In this document: one piece after another, positions 13,901-25,900 of the stretch
Layout of the letters: each line of letters opens with the position of its first letter
Position numbering within the stretch: position 1 is the first letter of the stretch
Assembly (NCBI GenBank): GCA_963402885.1
Contig: OY727100.1
Coordinates: 11,439,395-11,503,394, forward strand
Direction: 5' to 3'
Origin: Antedon bifida
Taxonomy: Eukaryota > Echinodermata > Crinoidea > Comatulida > Antedonidae
DNA: 64,000 nt
Position numbers and translations under genes: made by a program
Notes under the pieces: model-generated
The model's input: the letters and a program-made list of their open reading frames with translations, nothing else
What the model was told of the DNA's origin: nothing
The model's database searches: none

Positions 13901-16900
13901 ACATGACATTTGTTATTATTTACATTCATACATTTAAAAATAATTACAATATAATAAAAAAAAATGTAATAGCAATTTAAATTAAATAAATGACGTGCCT
14001 TAATAATACATATGATATAAGATTACCTGATTCGCAGAATGTTCCAGTGAAGCATGATGGACAGGTACATGTGTAAGCAGTACAAGCGACAGTGTTACAA
14101 GCTCCTCCATTCTGGCAGTCATTATTGGCACATACATTGACAGCTAAAACATTTAGTTAAAATAAAAAACGTTTGATATTACTTACATTTATACATTTAG
14201 CATAATAAAAACATAATAAACAATATAAGAGTGGTAATTTAAATAAAACAAATAATGCGCCTTAATAGTTAAATTAGGAAAATAGTAAAATGTTTCATCT
14301 ATGGTGTAGGTAGCTTTTGGTGTTTATCTTTACCTTTTTGGAATGTACATTGATGGTACAGTATATGTTTGATTATAAATCTTGATAATTGTAAAAAGCA
14401 CATTCGTTAGAACATGTAGCTTAAGTAAAAGCAATTATTTGTGTACCTGTTTCACAGAAAATGCCACTATAGCAAGAAGGGCATGAGCAAGAATAGCTAT
14501 TATAGGTACCGGCAGCAACAGTACAAACTCCTCCATTTTCACATAAGTTACCAGCACATACATTTACAGGTACACGTAAAAGCAAAGACATTAGTAAAGG
14601 CTACTGTTGAACATCAGAGCAATTTGTACATGTTTGCATACAGTTTTTTCATAATACAAACATTCAAAAATTGCTCAAATGAACTTGCCCTAAGAAAAAC
14701 ACATGCAGTAAAAGATTATGGAATGACCTACCAGCCTCTATTAGATCATGTTCGTCTATTCAGATTGAGCTCTTTCATACACCGCGCCGTTGATCACTTA
14801 CTGCTGGAATTGGCGCGTTACAAATTCGTACTATTATTATTATTATATTATGGGAAGTTGAATGATTTAAAATTGCTCATTTGAAAAAAAAAATCAGAAC
14901 CAAAATAAACATTTTATCTATACTCACTATCTAATAACATATTGTAATTTTAAAATAGATATACTGTAAAAGGTAAATGTTGAACTGTCATTCATATAAA
15001 ATGAGCAATTTTAACATTATATTTTGTAAGAGTACTAGAGGACAGACGCCATTAAGTTTAGAGAAAAAACCCTAAAAAAAGAAAAGGGAGCCGTTCTGAA
15101 GAATTGCATTTTTCCTTTGTATCTATTCGATGTGTATACATTCCTGGTAAATGCCACCAGTCAACATTAGGTAGGATCTCATAAAATATGAGAGTATGCT
15201 AAGGAATCAAAGAAATAATGATAGTAATTAAAATGATCTACAATACATTAGGCTACCCGTAAATTAGGATATATTTTCTCATCCATTTAAAAAGCTTTAA
15301 AAGCCCAATGCAACTAACCAAATGGTTGATCAAATAGTTTTTGAGAAAAGAAAATCATGTAAACTAGAAATCAGATAAAGAAATTACATTCAGAATAACC
15401 AAGCATACAGTAGTTAAAACATTTAAATAAGAAGAAATATTCGAATAAGCTGGAAAAAGAAAGTTAACATATACTCTAATATAAGCCCATCTCTCTAACA
15501 GACTGTGTCACGTTTGGGGAGGTAATATTTCTAAAAAATGCAAAAAAGTCAATCCTTTTGCTTGCTTCAACAATAGTAATATCGAATTTAATAGCAAATT
15601 CAGATGGTAGAAAAGGAATCGAAGTGCGATAGAAATTAATAAATGTTATAATGTGAAGAATACCAAAAACTAGAGCAATTTTATTCTATTTTTATTAATA
15701 CTGCATAACATCAGAGGATTGTCATAAACAATTTTTAATGTAAAGTTATTTAAAAAGGAAATTAGTATAATAATCAATAGATTTTCCTACAACCATTGGT
15801 GTAACTTTACTACACCCATTGATATAATTCTTATGCACTCATTGATATAAAGTTGTTATACACCCATGATATAACCCTTCTTCACCCATTGTCACTCTTC
15901 TACACCCATTGATATAACCCTTCTTCACCCATTGTCACTCTTCTACACCCATGATATAACCCTTCTTCACCCATTGTCACTCTTCTACACCCATTGATAT
16001 AACCCTTCTTCACCCATTGTCACTCTTCTACACCCATGATATAACCCTTCTTCACCCATTGTCACTCTTCTACACCCATTGATATAACTCTTCTACACCC
16101 ATTGATATAACTCTTCTACACCCATTGATATAACGGTTCTACACCCATTGGTCTCGCTCTTCTATACCCATGATATAACTAACTCCTCTACATCCATTGG
16201 TGTCATTCTTCCACACCCATTGGTATAACTCTTCTACACTCATTGATGTCACTCCTGTACACCCATTGGTATAACTCTTCTACACCCATTGGTATAACTC
16301 CTCTACACCCATTGGTATAACTCCTCTACACCCATTGGTATAACACCTCTACACCCTTTGGTATAACTCCTCTACACCTACGGATATAACTCTTCTCACC
16401 CATTGATGTCACTCCTCTACACCCATTGATATAACTCCTCTACACCCACTGATATAACTCTTCTCACCCATTGATGTCACAATACTGCACCAATTGATAT
16501 AACTCCTCTACACCCATTGATATAACGGTTCTACACCTATTGATATAACTCCTCTACACCCATTGATATAACTCCTCTACACCCATTGATATAACTCCTC
16601 TACACCCATTGGTATAACTCTTCTACACCCATTGGTATAACTCTTCTACACCCATTGGTATAACTCTTCTACACCCATTGGTATAACTCTTCTACACCCA
16701 TTGGTATAACTCTTCTACACCCATTGGTATAACTCTTCTACACCCATTGGTATAACTTTTCTACACCCATTGGTATAACTCTTCTACACCCATTGGTATA
16801 ACTCCTCTACACCCATTGGTATAACTCCTCTACACCCATTGATATAACTTATCTACACCCATTGGTATAACTCCTCTACACCCATTGATATAACTTATCT

Positions 16901-19900
16901 ACACCCATCGATAACTCTTCTACGCCCATTGATAACTCTTCTCCACCCACTGATAACTCTTCAACCATTGATGTAACCCTTTGTTTCTGCTTCCGCTTCC
17001 GTGGAAAATATCTCAGGGTAAACAATACCTGTTTGACAGAAACTTCCACTGAAACATGATGGACATACGCAAGTGTATGCGGTGCAGCTGCCTGCAAAGG
17101 CGGTGCAAGCCCCTCCGTTTTGACACAAGTTTCCGTTGCACGGATTTTGAACTACAATTTACAATGATAATGAAATGACATGAAGTGTTAGAAATATTAG
17201 ATTAAATGATACTTAAATGATAACCGCTCACCAAAATTAAACGGAATATATTTAGATTCACCAAAATAGTAATATATTCCAAAAGAGTTATTATTATAGT
17301 TATTATAGAATATTAAAGGTTAAAATGATATGAGAAAACAAAGATGAAATATTTGGAAACAAACAAAATAGAGATGGGAGAAAGTAATATGATTAGTTGT
17401 AGATAACACAGCAATGTTTGTCTCAGGATCGCGCATAAATCGAAATTGACTCGACAGGAGAGGGCTACACCTATCAAACGCAGGTACGAGAAAACTCCTT
17501 CACAAAATAAATAGCTATCATAGACTCATCAAGCCTTCACAACGACGACAACATAATCCAAACGGAAGATTTCAAGGCAATGACAATAGAAAGCGTCTAA
17601 ACTTCGCGAATCAAAGAAACTCCAATTTTGTAAACCAAAGAACCCAGAACTTTGCGGACCGTCAAAACAACCGGAATTTTAACCGGAACTATAGAGGGTG
17701 CTTTAACTGCGACAACTTATTATCAATGTAATCAAGTCACTTGGCTCGATATTGTGAATCAAGACCATAACTAGGTTAGTGGCCATGTAACGAGTGCCGG
17801 GTAACCAGCAGAACTATCAAGTAAGAACAATGAAACTAAATCTGTAAATGACAAAATTAACTCCAACTTAGATAATCATGTTATTAGACCTATCATAAAC
17901 GACAGGCAAAGCGTTAACAGACTGTCATGCTATGATCAATGTGCTACGAAAATGGCAAAAGCCGGAGGTCTAAAACTTGGTCATTTAAATCCATAGAGCA
18001 TTGTAAATAAAATGGATGAACTTACAGTTATCTTAAATAAACTAAACATTGATATTCTTTGCATCAGCGAAACTTTTCTAAACGAGAATATTACCGACGC
18101 TTTTGTCAGTATTGATGGGTTTAATATAGTTAGACACGATAGAAGAGATAGACATATATATAACATATATCTTAAAAACGGTATATCGTTTAAAGAAAGA
18201 CATGACTTAAGTAATGACGTTGTGGAGGGTGTCTGGATTGAATTAACAAGAAAAAAATCCGATAATATTTTAATCTATGCATTATATCGTCCGCCGGATA
18301 GTACTAGTGATTACTTTGAATAATTGATATTATTGAAACGGCATCAGCTGAAAACAAGGAAATAATTATTTTGGGTGATCTAAATATTGATTATAAATTT
18401 GATTATAAATTTGATGAGGATCTATATAAGAACCTAGTTAATGTGTTCTCTCTGCAACAATTAATTACCAAACCAACACGAGTTACTCAAACAACGTCAA
18501 CTTGTATTGACCTTATTCTCAGCTCAATGCCTGACCAACATTCTATAAGTGACGTAGCCAAAGTTGCTCTCAGTGACCATTTCATGGTATATACTTGTTT
18601 GAAGTCAATTAAGGAACCTATTAAACATAAAACTGTTACTTTTAGAAATTTCAAAAACTTCGACAAAAATGCATTTATCAATGATATACGGGAATGCGAA
18701 TCATTACAAGATATCGACATTTCCTTAGATATAAATGAAATGTGGACAAATTGGCGGAATTCATTCTTAGCTATTTGTAACAAGCATGCACCATTCATAA
18801 CAACTAGAGTAAAACATAGATATAACCCATGGATGGCACCCGATAGTATTAAGTTAATATATAAACGTGATTATTGTAAGACACTATTCGATAGGCACAA
18901 AACACAACACCATCTACAAGAATTTCGTAAAATTAGAAATTTAGTGAATAAGAGTATAAAAAATGCTAAATCTAGCTATTACGATAATATAGGAAACAAA
19001 TTTAAAAATGACCCAAAACAGCTGTGGCGCGAACTAAATCAAATTACTGTTAAAGCAGAGAGAGCCAATTCATCCCGACATTGACTGCGACGCAATTAGT
19101 GATTATTTTGCAATCATAGGACAAACCATCCCAAGTAAATTGAATAACACGACTCTAGATTGGACAAATCCAAATTGTAGAAATTCTTTTTCACTTGAAC
19201 AATTGACAGAAGAAGATATATTTAAAGCTGTTTTAAGTCTACCGGATAGTAGCAATAATGATATGTTTATGTTTTGATAGTAAATTGCTAATTGTTTCGA
19301 CACCATTGATCATTCAATTTTAATAAATAAACTTTCACACTATGGATTCAATACCGTCGAAATAGATTGGTTCAGAAATTATCTAAGCAATAGAAAACAA
19401 ATTGTCGTTTGCGACGGTAGTAAATCCAAAGCAACCAATATTGACATAGGTATACCGCAGAGAAGTTCGTTAGGTCCTATTAAATTTTTAATATTTATTA
19501 ATGATATTTCACAGTACATGTTAATGGGAGTTCAACAAACGAAATCAATCAAAAGCTTCAAACTATTATGGATAATGTCAATTCATGGTATGAGGGCAAC
19601 AAAAGTTATGTTAATTCGAGGACAACGTTCTAGCCCAGATGGTGATATTAATATTTTCTTAAATGGTAAAAAGCTTGAAAATTCTAAGCACACTTGATAT
19701 CTAGGTGTGGAAATTGACGAACATTTAACGTGGAATCATCATGTTAGGAATCTGTGTAAGTCACTTGGACACAAAATTACAATTTTTAACAAAGTAAGTA
19801 GATTTCTAAACAAAAGCCTTCTAGAAAAAATTTACAGAATGACTATACAGCCATGTAGCGACTATGTCATTTCTGTATGGGGTAATACATCAGAAACAAA

Positions 19901-22900
19901 TATAAGTAAAATCTTTAAGTTTCAAAAACGAGCGGCAAGAATAATTACGAACCACGACTTCATAAACAGTAGAGGTGAAAACATAGTTAAACAATTATCT
20001 TGGCAAAGTTTTGAGCAGAGAAGAAATTACTCCCTTGCTACCCTTATGGTGCTGCACCAGATAGACTTTGTAATGAAATCGAGATGGTAATAGACAGACA
20101 TAGATATAACACGAGAGCTTCTTTTCTTTTTTTTTCTTTTAACCATATTTAATGAGGGTGATCCATCCAGCTATTGCTGATCATTAGGGACCCTCAGAGG
20201 TTCACAAGACAAACATATACACAAGATGCTTTACATAAACAAAGTCTTATTACAAGTCTTTGGGAGTGGAGTAATTTGGTCCTTAGAAAAAATCCTGACA
20301 TGTGACGGGACTTGAACCCAGGACCCTTGGAGTGGTAGCCAAGCATCATAACCACCAAGCCACAACTCCACTCCTTCTGAGACATTAAATGTTGTTCCCC
20401 CAATACCAAACACGAATAAAATGAAAGAACAATCACTGAAGGTCGCATGGGCAAACACATGGAATAACATACATTTTGACATTCAAAATTCAATTTCCAT
20501 TAATGCGTTCAAAGCGAGTTATAAAAACACTTTTTTTTATCTAGGGAAATACTTTTTTAAAATTTTAAATCTGTTCAATGTATATTTTTATGTGGTGTAT
20601 TCTTTTTTATGAATATTTTTTAACTTTGATTTTTAAGCATAATTTTGTATTTTTAATGTATGGTTCTCACATTTTAGTATTATTTTAGACTGTTTAATTA
20701 TTATAATAACGCATTGAATCGACACTGTTAACATTTTTTTACTATTTTTAAGAAACTACTATATATGTAACCTTTATATATGGACCTTTTGAAAAACAAC
20801 AATGTCCCCGTTGTGGGACAACGTTGATATTGTTATCCAGTGGAAATATGTTTATAAATATATAAAAATAAATAAATTAGTAAGACTGGAAATATGAATA
20901 ATAGAAAATAGCAAAACTTGCAAAGCCAAACAAAATAATATTACAATATAGAATGATAGTCTATAAAATAAATAATGATAATGTTTTATTTCTTATAATA
21001 GTAAGTCTTTGATTAGAAGCAATGGACTGCTACAGGGGTTATACTTTTATAATTTGCAGGAGCAATATAATATAAATTAAGTCTATATGATCTGTACAGA
21101 TCTTAATACTATGCAAAATAGTGGGTAGTGGATGTCGACATAGTGTCATTCGATTGAAAGGGAGGCCCTCATGAATAAAATTCCAATAAATTGTTGTTTA
21201 AATTGCTGTTGATATTATGAAAATTTAAACAATGAGGGTACTATTAAGGGATTTAGGCTATGTGATTATGATAATGAGCATCATACTGAGATTATGGTCA
21301 TGATACTTATATTGTTATTAGAATTATAAAATTTAAATGTGATTAGGATCATGAAATTTATACAAAAATTCTGATCATGGTATTTAGAATATGAGATTAT
21401 GATCGTAACATTTAGAATATGAGATTTTAAATAATGATGAGACTATGATATTTAAAATATGAGATTTACAATATAGGATTATGACCATGAGATATATTTA
21501 AAATAATTATGAGATTTTGATCATGAGAATTAAAATATGAGATTATGATCATGAGATTTAAAATATGAGATTATGATCTTCAGATTTAGAATATGAAGAT
21601 TAAAATCTTGAAATTTAGACTCATAGGATTATGGTCATGAGACTATAAGTACTTTATAAGCTTTAGATGATGAGATTATGATTAGGAGATTTGAAAATGC
21701 AATAATACACATAATTTGTTTACCAATTTCGCAAAAATTCCCTGAATAACATTCAGGGCATGTGCATGTATAATCAGTGCATGAACCAGCTACTGAGAAA
21801 CAGGTGGCTCCATTCTGACAAGAATATGAATCACATGGATTTGCCATAGCTAGGAATACAATTATTTTAAAATAGCAGTAATAACAAAAGCAAATTTTTG
21901 TTTTGTATGTCTTCGGCAGAAAGTAGTGTGATTATCTAGCTGCCTGCTAGTTAGGTAATACTGTGATCTTGCTTTGTTTTCCAACAATCACTGAGGTTCT
22001 ATACCTCTGATCAGGATTTTGGGGAAATAAAATCCAGTATCGTCTATTAATTGTCTCTACTTGTGGGCTTTCGACCATTTGTTATTAACAATATATCTTA
22101 ATACCATATCCTAAACACCAATTTCAGGATATATTTAAACAATTCTGAGTCATACTACGACTACATACTACTCTGTCCGTCAGAAAAAGCAAGAAACTGT
22201 AAAATTACCTATTATTAACAGCTAAAAAAAGCTAAAATATAAAAAAGACAACTTTATAGTAAAACCATGTTTTGTCATTGTTCTTTATCATACCTGTTTC
22301 ACAGGATGTTCCAGAAAAACATGCTGGGCAGGAACATGTGTAAGCAGTGCAGGAACCAGCAACAGCGTTACAAACACCTCCATTCTGACAAGGACTGTTA
22401 GAACAGCCATCAGCAGCTGAAATGAAATGCATATAAATACAATTCACTCTTAAAATCATGTTTTCAACCTCCTTGTTTAAAGAATACAATGAACAAATAT
22501 ATCAGAAAACAGTCAAATAAATTGCAGATTAACATTTAATTTATCATTTCAACTCCTGCTACTACTATGGCCCGTTTATACTAGGACGATACCGAACCAA
22601 GATAAATATACATTTTTTCTACATAAAACAAAATATATTAAAAAGTCCAGTATGAATTCCCAAAGTGATTCTGATTTTCTTTCTTTTTAAGATTACTGTA
22701 TAATGTTAAAAACAAACCAACCTGTTTGGCAGTTGGTTCCTCCAAAGCAACCTTGACAGGTACAGGTATATGTTGAACCAGCAACGTTACAAACTCCACT
22801 GTTGAAGCATGGGTTTGGTGAGCAGACATTTACTAAAAATAAAATAATATAGCAAATGTTTGTTTTTTCAAACTCATCATTCCTATTTAAAAATGCTGTT

Positions 22901-25900
22901 GTATTATTAAATATGTTATGATTGATAAACCAACTGTATGTGTATTCAGTGAAAACTATAGCATGTTTTAATAGGCAGAAGCGCAACTTGTAAATATGTT
23001 TGATACTCATCGTGAGCACGATAAATATATTTAAGAGAAACCTGGAAAAATTGAAAACAGGGTGTTTATATGATGGTTCATCATACATCATCCACCAACT
23101 GTACAAAAGTCTAGGAAGTCGGTTATGTTCCGCCTACAATTTTTATCCGAAACAAGGTAAAAATAAACAAGGTGTTCTTACTGATTGTTGTACACTGACT
23201 TATCTATGTGCACTTAAAAAGTACCCACATAGTCTTTAGGACGTCAACACCTGACGTCAAATAGTTGGCACAGACCATCTTAAAAAGGAGTACGTCCAAC
23301 AATGGACTCATTCCAAGATAATATGTTTTTTCATAAAACATAATGAATCAGTTTATCGTTTTCACTTACTGTACCAAATCCTTAAATATTTACTCAAAAT
23401 AGATTCAAATCATAAAAACCTTCAATGGTTAACTAAATAGTATTTAGTCGAGTGAAATAAAGGTTCTTATATATCGTTGACGTTGACTGTTGACTGGAAT
23501 TAATTTAGATATTTACCTCCACATGTATTCCCACATGAAGTAGAGTCCAAAAAGTTGTTTTGATTTCCATTACAGTAAAAAGCAAATGCATCGCAGCTTG
23601 TAGTTTGGCTGTTGTAGGAATATCTTAATTGACCAGCTATTCCACAGGTAGTGGAGTCATCAGTGGCCTGTGGTGTTAATGTACAGATATCTGAAAGAAA
23701 CATGTATTCATTTTACAAAGTATTTTATTTATTCAAAGAAAATATAAGTAAATATAAAAAATGAGTAATTACAAAAGAAGGCAATAACACCTCAATAACA
23801 TTAAATATCTATCCTACTATATATTTATCATAATTGTAACAATAACAGTGAAAACTATTTTTATTAGTATAACTTTAACACTTTAAATTACCAAATTAAA
23901 TTAAAGCAAGGTCTACTGTACATCATTGAATATAGTGAGAGTTTAAGACACTTACCGACTTCACAGTTTGTTCCTGTGTATCTACTACTAGCACACGTAC
24001 ACGAATATGAAGAACCATCTACAGCAGTACATGCTCCACCATTCTGACATGGGTTTGTAGTACAAGGAGTAGTAGTAGTAGCTGAAATCAAATTCAATAG
24101 CAGCACAAAGGTTATAAAATAATTAAGTGAGTTATTAGAGTTGTTATTATCAGATTTTGAGCAGAAGGCAAAGGTACTGCAAACCATTATAGCTATAAAA
24201 CCACCACAATTAACCTAAAATAACTCAGTGAATCTTTAGGAAATAGTAGGGGGATACTCTGGTCTTGTTCATCCCGCCTTTGTCGTTAATGGTTAGCAGA
24301 CAATTCAAAATGGCCAAATGATGATACGATTGGAGAAGTAATGTCCAACAGTGGACTGACCACAAGATAATGATACTAATATGATAGCATACAGCCGTTA
24401 TGATGACAACAGTATTTAAACTTTTATTTTAAGTATTCTTGGATCACTTATAAGTTATTATTAATTGCGTTTATCATGTGATCTTTTGACAATGAAAACC
24501 AATTAGTACTTAGCATGTTTGAATTGACAGAAACAGAACCCGTAAATATGTTTAATACTCATCGTGAGCAGGATAAATATATTTAACCTGGACAAATTTA
24601 AAACAGGGTACAAGAGTCAAGAAAATCGGTTATGTTTCGCCTACATTCTTTATGAAAAACCAGACAAAAAGAAAGAAGGTTTTCATGCGGTTTCGTGAAC
24701 ACTGACTCATCCATGTGAGATGATATATCATTCTTTAAAGATGATCCCACAATGATAGAATAGTTTAAAGGAGTGGAATCACCCCAAGATAATGATGATA
24801 ATAATCTGGTAACATGCGAGGTGGTGTTTATATACTGTAGTTCACCGTACAATCTAATGAGGGTAACAAACCATAATCAGTTTGTACACAATTCTTAATA
24901 TGCGCTCCGCGAACAAAACATAGATGGAATTAAAATCAATAAAACTTTCAATGGTTAATGCATTAGAATTTTATTGGAAACTTAGACTTATAAATCGTTG
25001 AAGTTGACTGATTGAACTTAATTTAGATATTTACCTCCACATGTATTCTCACATGAAGTAGAGTCCAAAAAGTTGTTTTGATTTCCATTACAGTAAAAAG
25101 CAAATGCATCACAGCTTGTAGTTTGGCTGTTGTAGGAATATCTTAATTGACCAGCTATTCCACAGGTAGTGGAGTCATCAGTGGCCTGTGGTGTTAATGT
25201 ACAGATATCTGAAAAAAAACATGTATTCATTTTACAAAGTATTTTATTTATTCAAAGAAAATATAAGTAAATATAAAAAATGAGTAATTACAAAAGAAGG
25301 CAATAACACCTCAATAACATTAAATATCTATCCTACTATATATTTATCATAATTGTAACAATAACAGTGAAAACTATTTTTATTAGTATAACTTTAACAC
25401 TTTAAATTACCAAATTAAATTAAAGCAAGATCTACTGTACATCATTGAATATAGTGAGAGTTTAAGACACTTACCGACTTCACAGTTTGTTCCTGTGTAT
25501 CTACTACTAGCACATGTACACGAATATGAAGAACCATCTACAGCAGTACATGCTCCACCATTCTGACATGGGTTTGTAGTACAAGGAGTAGTAGTAGTAG
25601 CTGAAATCAAATTCAATAGCAGCACAAAGGTTATAAAATAATTAAGTGAGTTATTAGAGTTGTTGTTATCAGATTTTGAGCAGAAGGAAAAGGTACTGCA
25701 AACCATTATAGCTATAAAACCACCACAATTAACCTAAAATAACTCAGTGAATCTTTAGGAAATAGTAGGGGGATACTCTGGTCTTGTTCATCCCGCCTTT
25801 GTCGTTAATGGTTAGCAGACAATTCAAAATGGCCAAATGATGATACGATTGGAGAAGTAATGTCCAACAGTGGACTGACCACAAGATAATGATACTAATA

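Larger units (their letters stand above)
14310..15545 (-). repeat. Segmental duplicate of 11219-12318
   Basis: This copy aligns with 11219-12318 apart from small indels and a 130-bp insert at 14719-14846. It holds the degenerate EGF exon 14447-14569. Confidence 0.8.
17400..20880 (+). mobile_element. CR1/Jockey-like LINE, degenerate, with internal deletion
   Basis: A plus-strand element within the intron. ORF1 remnants (about 17440-17760) are Asn/Arg-rich and end in a damaged CCHC knuckle (CFNCDN...HLARYC) interrupted by a stop. ORF2 starts near 17940 with the endonuclease (KLGHLN, DILCISET, ALYRPP, then GDLNID at 18374 and LSDHF). RT blocks follow (FDTIDHSI, FRNYLSNRKQ, GIPQRSSLGP) at 19290-19520, but the catalytic Y/FADD block is deleted; the thumb resumes at YLGVEIDEHLTWNHHV near 19700. 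Several stops and frameshifts make it dead. The 3' end has a hairpin (GTTGTGGGACAACG...) and AATAAA repeats. Confidence 0.85.
23400..24930 (-). repeat. EGF+Kunitz cassette, copy 1 of a tandem duplication
   Basis: Period about 1518 bp relative to the next copy (24931-26622). Over exons and the intron between them (23517-24430 against 25035-25948) I counted roughly ten differences, about 99% identity. The duplication therefore is recent or has been homogenised by conversion. Each copy adds one Kunitz and one EGF domain in frame. Confidence 0.85.

Noticed and set aside
14441..14884. 147-codon plus-strand frame
   Set aside because: It spans the antisense of an EGF exon and a truncated LINE tail; no independent gene.
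15795..16975. Possible CRISPR-like array
   Set aside because: Units are contiguous with no unique spacers, and the DNA is eukaryotic; it is a minisatellite.
16876..17097. Repetitive open frame with VEELSMGVEELSMG on the minus strand
   Set aside because: It is the minisatellite read through; the 23-bp period breaks any frame, and the real EGF exon here uses another frame.
20305..20378. tRNA gene on the minus strand
   Set aside because: Box A and box B are present, but the segment is the head of a SINE with an A-rich tail and flanking duplication; no sign of a complete cloverleaf.
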